64,000 nt of DNA from an uncultured Collinsella sp. (GCA_959026725.1 CAUFMG010000003.1:101708-165707), one strand, 5' to 3'. Numbered from the stretch's first letter, positions 1 to 8,365 are shown. Notes: generated by a model from the sequence alone, not told the origin. Numbers and translations are program-made.

Positions 1-74
1 ACGAGCGCGGCCGTAGGACCAAGGCAACCAAGCGTCAATGCAACGGCGGCAACGGCGATATCTCGAGCGTTCAC
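1..74 (-). CDS. Secreted protein, N-terminal fragment (runs off the left edge)
   Basis: Only the first 24 codons are in the window, from a GTG at 72-74. A GGAGG sequence lies about ten bases upstream on the minus strand. The visible residues start with a short polar stretch (VNARD) and continue as a hydrophobic run rich in Ala, Val and Leu, which is a typical signal-peptide core. It lies downstream of, and on the same strand as, the secreted protein at 261-1037. The function cannot be told from this fragment. Confidence 0.55.
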   Translation of the reverse strand, partial: MNARDIAVAAVALTLGCLGPTAAL

Positions 75-189
75 AAGACCACTTCCTCCACGAGAAAGAC
101 CTTATTTCTCATGAACTAGTGTGCCCCGCGCCCATATGCGCGACGTACCGTCACGGTAAGGGCTCTGTTAGCTCAAGCGTATACATAGA

Positions 190-233
190 ACGGGCGTCCT
201 TACGTTGCCCTAAAGCTCGGTAAAGACGCCCGT
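190..233 (-). other. Strong intergenic hairpin
   Basis: ACGGGCGTC at 190-198 pairs with GACGCCCGT at 225-233. The stem continues inward to about 14 bp with one G-U pair and a loop of about 16 nt. It lies just beyond the stop codon of the secreted protein at 261 and upstream of the partial gene at 1-74. There is no T-run after it, so it may be a weak or factor-assisted terminator, or an RNA processing or stability element. Confidence 0.5.
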
Positions 234-260
234 CCGCCAAATATCCGTGATACAGAAAAA

Positions 261-1037
261 CTACCAACCGGTGTAGTAGTCGGTGGTTCCGGCAGCGCAG
301 CCGGAGTCATAGACCTTGCAATCACCCTTGGAGCCCGTAAAGGTCGAGCCCTGGGCCATATCGCCCGCGGCAACAACGTAATAGCCGTCGGAATCGCGCC
401 AGAAGCCCTCAGAATCCTGAGTCCATTCACCCGTGCGATAGTGATAAAGCACATTGCTGCTGTAATAGGTCTCACGGCGCCCGTTGTAGTTATTGACACC
501 CGCAGAGCGCGTCAGGCCCGATCCGTTCGCGTAGGACGCGGCAGACGCGTAGGACGGAGTGTAACCGGCGTTGTAGTACGAAGCCTGGGCGGCCTCGGCA
601 GCCTCCGCCTCGGCGGCAGCGGCCTCGAGCGCTTCGCGCTTGGCATTCTCAAGCGCAGTGCGCAGCTCATCGAGCTCGGTCGACTTCGCGTCGACCTCCC
701 CCATCGTCAAAAGGCTGCCCGCACCATCGATACAACCCTGCAGCACAGCGCGCTCGTCATCGGTGGCATAGTCACCATACATGTTTAGGATAATCTGAGC
801 GCGCATTTCAAGGGAATCGCGCTTGGCCTCCATCGAGGCGTTCCACTCCTGCATAGAGCCATAACCATCGCCGCGATAATCAACGGGCTGTACCAGCGTC
901 GTCTCGGACGGCGTAGATCCAACCGTATCGGACAGTGTTGCGGCGTGGGCATCAGTTGCACCGGCGCCCGCCAAAAGTGCCACGGTCAGAGCGGCGGAAA
1001 GGGCAGCGGCTTTCGGTTTTCGTGAATCGATCCTCAT
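261..1037 (-). CDS. Secreted protein with coiled coil and C-terminal 3D-like tail
   Basis: 258 aa. The ATG at 1037 is chosen because GGAGG lies about 11 bases upstream and a signal peptide follows at once (RK, then an Ala/Leu-rich core, likely cut near AHA-A at residue 32). Residues about 110-145 form an Ala/Glu-rich coiled coil. A Ser/Tyr/Gly-rich linker follows, and the last 40 residues end in KVYDSGCAAGTTDYYTGW. That ending resembles the C-terminus of 3D-type and related cell-wall domains, where the usual pattern is GKVYDTGC then an Asp and a final Tyr/Trp. An extracellular role in the cell wall is therefore likely. Whether the tail is an enzyme or a binding module cannot be decided by eye. 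A terminator at 1249-1289 separates it from metY. Confidence 0.6.
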   Translation of the reverse strand: MRIDSRKPKAAALSAALTVALLAGAGATDAHAATLSDTVGSTPSETTLVQPVDYRGDGYGSMQEWNASMEAKRDSLEMRAQIILNMYGDYATDDERAVLQGCIDGAGSLLTMGEVDAKSTELDELRTALENAKREALEAAAAEAEAAEAAQASYYNAGYTPSYASAASYANGSGLTRSAGVNNYNGRRETYYSSNVLYHYRTGEWTQDSEGFWRDSDGYYVVAAGDMAQGSTFTGSKGDCKVYDSGCAAGTTDYYTGW

Positions 1038-1248
1038 GTAGCTGGAAACCTCCGTAGTGCGTTTTTGCTGCGTTTGAGCTGCGTGTGATTCGATCGCGCT
1101 GCATAGTACCTCGAGCAAATCGCGACCTGCGGTTTTACTCAAAAGGCGCACGTCAATTGCGTAAAACTCACATCCTCTCAACAGGAGTTTTCCACAACTC
1201 GAATGCATAAAGCATGCCAAAAACCCTGTAATAGCGCCCTTCCTATGC

Positions 1249-1289
1249 AAAAAAGGCGCCTGCGCAACCATTGCTTGCACAGGCGCCTT
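1249..1289 (-). terminator. Rho-independent terminator after metY
   Basis: On the minus strand AAGGCGCCTGTGCAAGCAA folds back on TTGCGCAGGCGCCTT, which runs into a TTTTTT tract. It lies about 60 bp past the metY stop codon and before the promoter region of the secreted protein. The remaining bases between 1038 and 1349 hold no other gene that I can see. Confidence 0.85.
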
Positions 1290-1349
1290 GAGCAGGCATT
1301 TTATGCAGTTATACCTATCGAGTCGCAAGGGGTCCTTGCACAAGTCGCC

Positions 1350-2660
1350 TTACTCGTCCAGCGCGGCGAAGGCCTGCTTCAGATCCCAAATGATGTCCTC
1401 GGCGTTCTCGGTACCGATGGAAAGACGGATCGTGGAGGGCGTGATGTTCTGCTCGGCGAGCTCCTCGGCAGAGAGCTGGGAGTGCGTGGTGGTAGCCGGG
1501 TGCACGACGAGCGACTTGACGTCGGCCACGTTGGCGAGCAGCGAGAACACCTGCAGATGATCGATGAACTTCCAAGCTGCCTCCTGGCCACCCTTAATCT
1601 CAAAGGTGAAGATCGAAGCGCCGCCGTTGGGGAAGTACTTCTGATAGAGCTCGTGATCGGGGTGCTCAGGCAGGCTCGGGTGGTTCACCTTGGCGACATG
1701 GCTGTCACCAGCCAGGAACTCAACGACCTTCTTGGTGTTCTCGACATGGCGGTCGACGCGCAGCGACAGGGTCTCGGTGCCCTGGAGCAGGACCCAGGCG
1801 TTGAACGGGCTGATGCAGGCACCCTCGTCGCGCAGCAGGATGGCGCGGACATAGGTTGCGAAGGCGGCGGGACTGGCAGCCTCGGCAAACGAAACACCAT
1901 GGTAGGAGGGGTTGGGCTCAGCGATCTGGGCGTACTTTCCGCTCGCCTTCCAATCGAAGTTACCGCCGTCGACGATCACACCGCCCAGCGAGGTGCCGTG
2001 GCCGCCGATGAACTTGGTTGCGGAGTGGACAACGATGTTGGCGCCATGCTCCAGCGGACGGAACAGATACGGGGTGCCGAAAGTGTTGTCGACGACAACC
2101 GGCAGACCGTGCTTCTTGGCGATCTCGGAGATGGCGTCGATGTTGGGGATGTCGGAGTTGGGGTTGCCGAGCGTCTCGAGGTAGATGACCGTGGTGTTGT
2201 CCTTGATGGCACCCTCAACCTCTTCCAGGTTGTGGGCATCGACAAACGTGGTCTCGACGCCAAACTGAGAGAGCGTATGCTCCAGCAGGTTGTAGGAGCC
2301 ACCGTAGATGGTCTTCTGAGCCACCACGTGGTCACCAGCCTGGGCAAGAGCCTGCAGGGTATAGGTGATGGCAGCGGCACCGGAGGCGACGGCAAGACCT
2401 GCCACGCCACCCTCGAGTGCGGCGATACGGTCCTCGAAGACGCCCTGGGTGGAGTTGGTCAGACGACCGTAGATGTTACCGGCGTCGGCAAGACCAAAGC
2501 GGTCGGCGGCGTGCTGGGAGTTGCGGAACACATAGCTCGTGGTCTGGTAGATAGGCACGGCACGGGAGTCGGAAGCGGGATCGGCGCTCTCCTGGCCAAC
2601 ATGAAGCTGCAGGGTATCGAAACCAAAGGTGTGCTCGGGGTTGTTGATGAACTGGCTCAT
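1350..2660 (-). CDS. metY: O-acetylhomoserine sulfhydrylase, PLP-dependent
   Basis: 436 aa, a normal length for the Cys/Met-metabolism PLP enzyme family. The ATG at 2660 has AAGGAG six bases upstream. Family landmarks are the N-terminal LHVGQ and PIYQTTSYVF segments, the cofactor region VVVDNTFGTPYLF (about residues 188-200) and SATKFIGGHG with the PLP lysine at about 216. The SxExLAEQxI-type C-terminus and the insertions relative to MetB favour O-acetylhomoserine sulfhydrylase, which makes homocysteine from O-acetylhomoserine and sulfide in the cytoplasm. The gene is transcribed alone from a promoter at 2846-2874. It has a 180-nt leader carrying a small Cys/Met peptide, and a LysR gene diverges from it. 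O-acetylserine activity cannot be excluded. Confidence 0.9.
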   Translation of the reverse strand: MSQFINNPEHTFGFDTLQLHVGQESADPASDSRAVPIYQTTSYVFRNSQHAADRFGLADAGNIYGRLTNSTQGVFEDRIAALEGGVAGLAVASGAAAITYTLQALAQAGDHVVAQKTIYGGSYNLLEHTLSQFGVETTFVDAHNLEEVEGAIKDNTTVIYLETLGNPNSDIPNIDAISEIAKKHGLPVVVDNTFGTPYLFRPLEHGANIVVHSATKFIGGHGTSLGGVIVDGGNFDWKASGKYAQIAEPNPSYHGVSFAEAASPAAFATYVRAILLRDEGACISPFNAWVLLQGTETLSLRVDRHVENTKKVVEFLAGDSHVAKVNHPSLPEHPDHELYQKYFPNGGASIFTFEIKGGQEAAWKFIDHLQVFSLLANVADVKSLVVHPATTTHSQLSAEELAEQNITPSTIRLSIGTENAEDIIWDLKQAFAALDE

Positions 2661-2722
2661 GATGATCTCCTTGATCGAACGAAAGTAAATAAATAAGAGA
2701 AGAGTAAGTCGCTGTCTCCTGA

Positions 2723-2776
2723 TCACGCCAACGGGCGCAAACAGGAGCCCGGCATTCGTCTTGGCAAGCAGTTCAT
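2723..2776 (-). CDS. Candidate leader peptide upstream of metY
   Basis: A 17-codon frame reads MNCLPRRMPGSCLRPLA and stop. GGGAGG lies seven bases before its ATG, a better ribosome binding site than many real genes here have. It lies wholly in the metY leader, downstream of the promoter at 2846-2874. It holds two Cys and two Met codons, the end products of this pathway. CTCCTG inside the frame can pair with CAGGAG just after its stop or with the AAGGAG site of metY. A role in translational attenuation is inferred. The Cys codons are not consecutive, so chance cannot be excluded. Confidence 0.4.
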   Translation of the reverse strand: MNCLPRRMPGSCLRPLA

Positions 2777-2845
2777 ATGCGGTCCTCCCTTTGACATCCC
2801 GGTTCCGTGGTCGGCTTAATTACCTACCGCCTTTGTGTGTTTTGA

Positions 2846-2874
2846 ATAGTACGAGCATTGTTTCGCTCGGTCAA
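2846..2874 (-). promoter_or_regulatory. metY promoter with a dyad in its spacer
   Basis: Minus-strand TTGACC (2869-2874) and TACTAT (2846-2851) are 17 bp apart. The spacer holds the inverted repeat CGAGC-N8-GCTCG (2852-2869). Such a dyad between the two hexamers, next to a divergent LysR gene, is a reasonable binding site for that regulator. Confidence 0.65.
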
Positions 2875-2935
2875 TCACTTAAAAGCGCTAACCTGTTATT
2901 GGTTTTTTAGATAGCTATCGAAAGGACGGGCACCG

Positions 2936-3838
2936 ATGACCCTCCAGCAGCTTCGTTTTCTGATCGCCGTGGCAGAGTCCGGCTCAATCAACGCCGCAGC
3001 TCAGCGCCTCTATACCGCTCAGTCCAACATCTCAAACGCCGTCAAAAGCCTAGAACAAGAGCTCCATCTGGAGATCTTTACGCGCTCCAGCCGCGGCGTC
3101 ACGCTCACCAACGACGGCACCGAGCTTTTGGGCTATGCGCGCCAGGTCGTAGAGCAGGCCGACATGCTCGAGGCACGCTACGAGGACGGTGGCACCCCGC
3201 AAGCCCGCCTCGCCATTTCCGCCCAGCACTACGCCTTTTCGGTCGAGGCCTTTGTCAACGTAGTCGAGTGCTGCCGCGACAGCAAGTTCGAGTTCATCAT
3301 GCGCGAGACCACCACATCGCAGATCATCGATGACGTCCGTGCGTTTCGCAGCGATATCGGCATTCTGTATCTGGATGACTTTAACGCCCGCGTTCTGCAG
3401 AAGGCCTTCGCCGATGCCCGCGCAAGCTTCCATCCCCTATTCGACGCGACGGTCCACGTCTTCGTTAGCGAGCGCCACCCGCTCGCACGCCGCCCGCAAC
3501 TGTCCCTTGCCGACCTCACGCCCTATACGCGCTACAGCTTTGAGCAGGGAACCTCAAACTCCTTCTATTACGCCGAGGAACCTTTTAGCTATATCCCTTG
3601 CGACCGCAACATACGAATCTCAGACCGCGGAACACTTACTAACTTACTTATCACGTCGAACGGTTACACCCTGTCGACCGGTGTCCTCTCCAATGAAATG
3701 CAATGGGGCATGGCATCGATCCCGCTAGCAGACGCCCCAACGATGCACGTTGGCTACATCATGCACGACGAGCGCAAGCCCTTTCTCCTCTTGCAGCAAT
3801 ACCTCGACGAGCTCAACCGCATCATCCATGCCAACTAA
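2936..3838 (+). CDS. LysR-family transcriptional regulator
   Basis: 300 aa, the standard length. Residues 1-60 form the winged helix-turn-helix (LQQLRFLIAVAESGSINAAA, then QSNISNAVKSLEQEL, a classic LysR recognition helix). Residues about 90-295 form the periplasmic-binding-protein-like effector domain. The start at 2936 has AAAGGA upstream. The gene diverges from metY and shares its control region, so sulfur or methionine metabolism is the likely target. The effector is unknown; CysB- or MetR-like ligands are possible. No clear terminator follows. Confidence 0.85.
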   Translation: MTLQQLRFLIAVAESGSINAAAQRLYTAQSNISNAVKSLEQELHLEIFTRSSRGVTLTNDGTELLGYARQVVEQADMLEARYEDGGTPQARLAISAQHYAFSVEAFVNVVECCRDSKFEFIMRETTTSQIIDDVRAFRSDIGILYLDDFNARVLQKAFADARASFHPLFDATVHVFVSERHPLARRPQLSLADLTPYTRYSFEQGTSNSFYYAEEPFSYIPCDRNIRISDRGTLTNLLITSNGYTLSTGVLSNEMQWGMASIPLADAPTMHVGYIMHDERKPFLLLQQYLDELNRIIHAN

Positions 3839-3937
3839 CAGTCGGAAGACGGGGTAGAAATCGTAGATTGCTGGCCCCCGGCGGGCATGGCGCTACAATG
3901 GTCACTCACATGAAATGCACTCAACGAAAGGAAGCCC

Positions 3938-4423
3938 GTGAAGGTCATCATCTACACCGACGGCTCGGCCCGATCAAATCCGGGACGCGGCGGCTACGGC
4001 GCCGTGCTCAAATACACCAACCCCGCCGGCAAGACCTTCACCTCCGAGCTTTCGCGCGGCTACGCCAAGACCACCAACAACCGCATGGAACTCATGGCGG
4101 TCATCGTGGCGCTCGAGGCGCTCAACCGCCCTTGCGAGGTCGAAGTCCATTCCGATTCGCAGTATGTCGTCAACGCCTTTAACAAGCACTGGATCGACGG
4201 CTGGAAAAAGCGCGGATGGAAAACCGCCAACAAGCAGCCTGTCAAGAACCGCGATCTGTGGGAGCGCCTGCTCACCGCAAAGAGCAAACACAAAGTGGAG
4301 TTCATCTGGGTTAAGGGCCACGCCGGCCATGAGCTCAATGAGCGCTGCGACGAGCTTGCCACCACGGCGGCCGACGGCAGCAACCTCGATATCGACGCCG
4401 GCTTTAACGAGAGCGACCTGTAA
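3938..4423 (+). CDS. rnhA: Ribonuclease HI
   Basis: 161 aa with a GTG start preceded by AAAGGAA. It cleaves the RNA strand of RNA-DNA hybrids in the cytoplasm. All catalytic residues are visible: D8 in IYTDGS, E51 in NNRMEL, D73 in VHSDSQY and D138 in NERCDEL, with the helper His in VKGHAGH near 128. The basic handle region (GWKKRGWKT) is present, as in E. coli RNase HI. It stands alone, about 70 bp before the next gene on the same strand. Confidence 0.93.
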   Translation: MKVIIYTDGSARSNPGRGGYGAVLKYTNPAGKTFTSELSRGYAKTTNNRMELMAVIVALEALNRPCEVEVHSDSQYVVNAFNKHWIDGWKKRGWKTANKQPVKNRDLWERLLTAKSKHKVEFIWVKGHAGHELNERCDELATTAADGSNLDIDAGFNESDL

Positions 4424-4496
4424 CGGCGTTTTCGCACGCTTTTGTGTCCTCCCGCGCTACACTCGTCCTGTAAGCCAAACAACGCAAGGGGGACAC

Positions 4497-5603
4497 ATGT
4501 TGCGTATCGCAACCATCGGCACATCCATGATTACCGACGACTTTATCCAGGTCGTCAACGCCAACGACCAAGCCGCGTTTGTGGGCACGCTTTCACGCGA
4601 CGCCAATCGCGGTACTGCCTTTACCGCCGAGCGCGGTGGTGAGCGAAACTTTACGTCACTCGATGAGCTTGCGGTAGCCGCCGACGTCGACGCCGTCTAT
4701 ATCGGCAGCCCTAACGCACTTCACTACGAGCAGGCCCTTGCCTGCATCGCCGGTGGCAAGCACGTCATCGTCGAGAAACCCTTCTGCGCCACCGAAGCGC
4801 AGGCGCTGGAAGTCTTCCGCGCTGCCGAGGCAGCAGGTGTCGTGGCCCTCGAAGCCATGCGTCCCCTCCACGATCCCGCCTTCCACGCCATCGAGGACGC
4901 CCTGGGCGAGATCGCCCCCATCCGCCGCGCCTCATTGCGCTTTGGCAAGTATTCCTCGCGCTACAACGAGATTCTCGCGGGACGCGCCACCAATATCTTC
5001 GACTGCAATATGGCATCGGGTTCCCTCATGGACATTGGCGTCTACGCCGTCGAGCCCATGGTCGAGATTTTCGGCATGCCCTCCGGCCTTACGAGCATGA
5101 CTACTCTGCTCGACCCCACCACGCGACAGCTCACGCACGGCCCCATCGACGGCTGCGGTTCCATCCTCGCCAGCTATGGCGGAGGCCGCATCTCCGTCGA
5201 GCTCGCGCACTCCAAAATTACGAATGACCTACTGCCCTCGCAGATCGAAGGCGAGCGTGGCACTATCCAGATTGACCATCTGTCAACGCCCCGCAACGTC
5301 CGCATCGACTATCGCGGCGACGTCGTACGCGGCTCGGCGACCGAGGCGCCGCGCGAACAGGGCGACAACGGCCGCGTGCTCGACCTGCCCAAATCGAGCA
5401 ACACCATGGAATACGAACTCACAGACTTTATCACCGCCATCGGCGGCATTGATAACGTCAAGGAAGAGATTTGGGAGACCCCGGCGGGACGCCACGAGCT
5501 TGGCCACTACCGCGATGTCACGCTCGTCTCACTACGCATCATGGATGCCGTGCGTCAGCAGGCCGGCATAACCTTCCCGGCCGACGCAGGCAAGCAGGCA
5601 TAG
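4497..5603 (+). CDS. Gfo/Idh/MocA-family NAD(P)-dependent oxidoreductase
   Basis: 368 aa. The ATG at 4497 has AAGGGGG upstream. Residues 1-120 form a Rossmann fold (LRIATIGTSMITDDF, then DAVYIGSPNALHYEQA and the diagnostic GGKHVIVEKPF, the EKP motif with its catalytic-site lysine). The remainder is the alpha/beta C-terminal domain with MDIGVYAVEPM. Members oxidise or reduce sugars, inositols or related alcohols. The substrate cannot be told from sequence or neighbours. The next gene starts two bases after the stop codon, so they are probably co-transcribed. Confidence 0.85.
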   Translation: MLRIATIGTSMITDDFIQVVNANDQAAFVGTLSRDANRGTAFTAERGGERNFTSLDELAVAADVDAVYIGSPNALHYEQALACIAGGKHVIVEKPFCATEAQALEVFRAAEAAGVVALEAMRPLHDPAFHAIEDALGEIAPIRRASLRFGKYSSRYNEILAGRATNIFDCNMASGSLMDIGVYAVEPMVEIFGMPSGLTSMTTLLDPTTRQLTHGPIDGCGSILASYGGGRISVELAHSKITNDLLPSQIEGERGTIQIDHLSTPRNVRIDYRGDVVRGSATEAPREQGDNGRVLDLPKSSNTMEYELTDFITAIGGIDNVKEEIWETPAGRHELGHYRDVTLVSLRIMDAVRQQAGITFPADAGKQA

Positions 5604-5605
5604 CG

Positions 5606-6016
5606 ATGGGCCTCTTCGATACGTTCTTCTCCAGCGTCACCGGCGGCAGTCGAGAGCCTCAAAAACCGTCAAACGTCGAGCTCGAGCTGCGCCGCAGGCT
5701 TACCGTGCTTGCAAGCGACGAGGCCACTCAAGACACTCCCCTGCGTTATTTCCTGCGCTGGGCGGGGCAAGTCCAAGGCGTTGGTTTTCGCTTTACCAAC
5801 ACCAACCTCGCGCAGGCACGCGCACTCACCGGCTGGGTGCGTAACATGGAAGACGGCTCAGTCGAGATGGAGATACAGGGAGCTCCGGCAGACATCCTAT
5901 CTCATCTCGAGGCACTTCATGCCTCCTACGAGCGCATGGGAACGCGTTTTCGCCTTGTAGATGCCCAGGCCCGAGCCCCACTTGCCAATGAAGACGGTTT
6001 CAGTCCTCATTATTAG
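5606..6016 (+). CDS. Acylphosphatase with an N-terminal extension
   Basis: 136 aa, against about 90 for the bare family. The extra 45 residues are N-terminal and polar. The acylphosphatase fold covers about 47-136 and has the signature GQVQGVGFRF with catalytic Arg62 and GWVRN with catalytic Asn80. It hydrolyses carboxyl-phosphate bonds such as acetyl phosphate. It follows the oxidoreductase gene by two bases. A later start that removes the extension was considered, but no better ribosome binding site was seen. Confidence 0.85.
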   Translation: MGLFDTFFSSVTGGSREPQKPSNVELELRRRLTVLASDEATQDTPLRYFLRWAGQVQGVGFRFTNTNLAQARALTGWVRNMEDGSVEMEIQGAPADILSHLEALHASYERMGTRFRLVDAQARAPLANEDGFSPHY

Positions 6017-6077
6017 TATTGTGTGCTAAATACGGTATCATTTACCTACGACCGTTGATAGAAAAGAGGCGAGGCGC

Positions 6078-6458
6078 ATGGCGGTGCAAAGAAGGAATAC
6101 CAGGCAGCGAAAGCTGGTTCTTGACGCCGTGCGCCAAAGCTACAACCATCCCACCGCCGACGAAATCTACAACGTCGTGCGCGCACAGGATGACAAAATC
6201 AGCCGTGGCACGGTCTACCGCAACCTCAACCTCCTGGCCGATGCCGGGGAGATCCTCTCCATCAAGACACCAGGCGGCAGCCGCTTCGATCGCACGATCG
6301 AGCCGCATGCGCATATCATCTGCACCTCGTGCAGCCGCGTCATCGATGTACCGCTCCCCTTCGATGCCCAACTCGACACCAAGGCGTCCGAGCAAATCGG
6401 TTGGAGCGTCATCTCGCACTACACCATCTTCGAGGGTCTCTGCCCCGACTGCCGGTAG
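6078..6458 (+). CDS. Fur/PerR-family metal-dependent repressor
   Basis: 126 aa. The N-terminal winged helix includes SRGTVYRNLNLLADAG (residues about 42-57), the Fur-family recognition helix. The dimerisation half has the structural zinc pairs C82/C85 (CTSC) and C122/C125 (CPDC), plus EPHAH for the regulatory metal. The short length and the HAHIICTSC style are closer to PerR-like members than to Fur itself. The gene stands alone and its targets are not visible here. Confidence 0.85.
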   Translation: MAVQRRNTRQRKLVLDAVRQSYNHPTADEIYNVVRAQDDKISRGTVYRNLNLLADAGEILSIKTPGGSRFDRTIEPHAHIICTSCSRVIDVPLPFDAQLDTKASEQIGWSVISHYTIFEGLCPDCR

Positions 6459-6473
6459 ATGTTTGGGACATGT

Positions 6474-7271
6474 CTACTCAGCAAGTAGACGACGCAGCTC
6501 TTCTTCGACCGTGCGCACGTAGCGGACGCGGTCGTTGATGCCACGCATAGAGGGGTTACAGCTCTCCATCAGATAGGGATGGCCCACGACGTTGAGCATG
6601 TCGCGATCGTTCTCATTGTCGCCAAACGCCATCATCTCATCGGGCGAAATACCCAGGGCACGACCGTAATCGGCAAGCGCGGAGCCCTTGCCCGAACCGA
6701 AACCGATAAAGTCCGTCCATTCGGTTCCCGACGTCATCACGTCGACACGGTCGCTAAAGAGGCGCTCAAAATGCTCCAGCGCCGCCGGCTGATCAACCTC
6801 GGGCGTCTGGAAGGCAATCTTAATGACGTCCTCGTCGATGTCCTCGGGACGGTCGACCACCGCCACATCGCAGTGGACCTCATAGCGCAAATGGTCGACG
6901 AACGCATCATTGCCGCTCATGGTGTAGAGGTGCCCCTCGCACGAAAGGGTCACGTCGGCATGGGGATACGCAACCACGGCATTCGCGATATCCATAGCAA
7001 GGCCGCGCTCCATGGAACGCTTGACAACAGCACGTCCCTCGCTCATCACCAGGGCTCCGTTTTCGCATACATATGCGAGCTCATCGGCCACCGGGGCAAA
7101 CAGGTGGCGCAAGCTCGCATATTGACGGCCGCTCGCCGGCATAAACACGATACCGCGACGATGCAGCTCATCGATAAGCTCAAAGGCCTCGGAACGCGGC
7201 TCGCGCTCCCCCGGATGCAGCAACGTGCCATCCAAATCGCAGGCGATCAGCTTGATTCCCTCAAGACCCAT
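6474..7271 (-). CDS. Cof-type HAD-superfamily phosphatase
   Basis: 265 aa. The ATG at 7271 has GGGGGAAG upstream. HAD motif I is DLDGTLL near residue 13, motif II is the MPASGR segment, and motifs III/IV are KGSAL and FGDNENDRDML. The large cap between them is of the Cof/C2B type. Such enzymes remove phosphate from sugar phosphates or FMN; the substrate is unknown. It lies downstream of the UreE-like gene on the same strand, with a GC-rich hairpin (7300-7342) between them. Confidence 0.85.
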   Translation of the reverse strand: MGLEGIKLIACDLDGTLLHPGEREPRSEAFELIDELHRRGIVFMPASGRQYASLRHLFAPVADELAYVCENGALVMSEGRAVVKRSMERGLAMDIANAVVAYPHADVTLSCEGHLYTMSGNDAFVDHLRYEVHCDVAVVDRPEDIDEDVIKIAFQTPEVDQPAALEHFERLFSDRVDVMTSGTEWTDFIGFGSGKGSALADYGRALGISPDEMMAFGDNENDRDMLNVVGHPYLMESCNPSMRGINDRVRYVRTVEEELRRLLAE

Positions 7272-7354
7272 ACGCTTCCCCCAAAGCCTCCTATCAACAG
7301 CAAGACGGACCTTGATTGGTCGCCCCTCAAAGCCCGTCTTGCGCATACGCGCGC

Positions 7355-7933
7355 TTAGCCGCGCGTCTTTTTTACGATGGTAAAGTCGGGAGCCATGCTC
7401 ACGACGACCTCCGCCGCACTCGACGCAAAGCGCCGGCTGGCATCGAGCTCACGTGTGACCACCGAGAGCCGAACACCCTCGACACCCCGGAGCATGCGGC
7501 CCAAAACAGGCTGCACCGGCGTATACATGCGCACGGTATGCTCGTCCGAGTCGCCCCGGAAGAGCGGCGCATGCATGTTGCCGATCTCCCAGCACGCATG
7601 CGCGAGCGCAATCGGATCCATGCGGTCGACTTCGACCAAATAAACCTCGGCGCTGCGCAGGCGCACGACAACCGCCACAGGCACCACGCCCGAACGGTCA
7701 ATGGCGAGCACGTCGCCATCGGCAAGACGACCGCCGTCGGCAGCATCCAGCCGAACATCGACCGTGCGCCCCAGCTCCGTCGCGCCCACAAACGCACATA
7801 CATCGGCCTGGTCCCAATCGAGCAGTAGCTCATCGGCCTCAAAGACACCGCCCAGCTCCCGGCGAAGCAGGAGTTCATAGGACGGATCGTTGAGATTTCC
7901 CAAACATGTCGTCGAAACCAAGCGTTCAGGCAT
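7355..7933 (-). CDS. UreE-like nickel metallochaperone homologue, orphan
   Basis: 192 aa. The middle has the UreE pattern: ELGRTVDVRLDAADG, then GRLADGDVLAIDRSG. After it comes AHACWEIGNMHAPLF, which matches the UreE stretch usually read as LGNRHVPL. The metal-binding His of that stretch is kept. A His-rich C-terminal tail is absent. No urease gene is in the window, so the protein may serve another nickel enzyme. Its start codon lies three bases after the stop of the SlyD-like gene. SlyD proteins handle nickel in E. coli, which supports a metal-related role. The exact function is unproven. Confidence 0.65.
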   Translation of the reverse strand: MPERLVSTTCLGNLNDPSYELLLRRELGGVFEADELLLDWDQADVCAFVGATELGRTVDVRLDAADGGRLADGDVLAIDRSGVVPVAVVVRLRSAEVYLVEVDRMDPIALAHACWEIGNMHAPLFRGDSDEHTVRMYTPVQPVLGRMLRGVEGVRLSVVTRELDASRRFASSAAEVVVSMAPDFTIVKKTRG

Positions 7934-7936
7934 ACT

Positions 7937-8365
7937 CTAACCCTCGACCTCGACGAGCTCGATATCAAAGTTGAGGTCCTTGCCGGCCAGCTCGTGGTTG
8001 GCGTCGAGCGTCACGGCCTCGGGCGTCACGTCAATGACGACGGCGGGGACGGGCATACCGCTCGGCGTGGACAGGAAGAGCTTCATGCCCTTCTCGATCT
8101 GCTCGATGTTGGGAACCTGCTCGGCCGGGAAGGTCAGAACCATCTCGGGATTGTGCTCGCCGTAGGCATCGGCAGCAGGAATGTGCACGGTCTTCTTCTC
8201 GCCCACCTGCATGTCGACAACAGCGGCGTCGAAGCCCTTGATCATCTGACCGGCACCGCAGGTGAACTCCAGCGGCTCGCCGCGATCGTAGGAGCTATCG
8301 AACTGCGTGCCGTCGTCGAGCGTGCCGCGATAATGGGTCTTGACCTTCTTGCCCTGGTTGGACAT
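7937..8365 (-). CDS. slyD: SlyD-like FKBP-type peptidyl-prolyl isomerase
   Basis: 142 aa. The ATG at 8365 has GGAGG seven bases upstream. The FKBP half shows VKTHYRGTLDDGTQFDSS, then GAGQMIKGFD. The inserted chaperone flap covers about 70-120, and the C-terminal strand has DANHELAGKDLNFDI, the SlyD signature. It should speed prolyl isomerisation and hold unfolded proteins in the cytoplasm. The His/Cys-rich metal tail of E. coli SlyD is absent. The UreE-like gene follows three bases downstream, which points to a joint role in metal-protein maturation. Confidence 0.85.
   Translation of the reverse strand: MSNQGKKVKTHYRGTLDDGTQFDSSYDRGEPLEFTCGAGQMIKGFDAAVVDMQVGEKKTVHIPAADAYGEHNPEMVLTFPAEQVPNIEQIEKGMKLFLSTPSGMPVPAVVIDVTPEAVTLDANHELAGKDLNFDIELVEVEG

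Noticed and set aside
7347..7366. Plus-strand terminator ACGCGCG-N6-CGCGCGT followed by T-run
   Set aside because: It overlaps the end of the UreE-like gene and no plus-strand gene lies just upstream that would need it; probably incidental.
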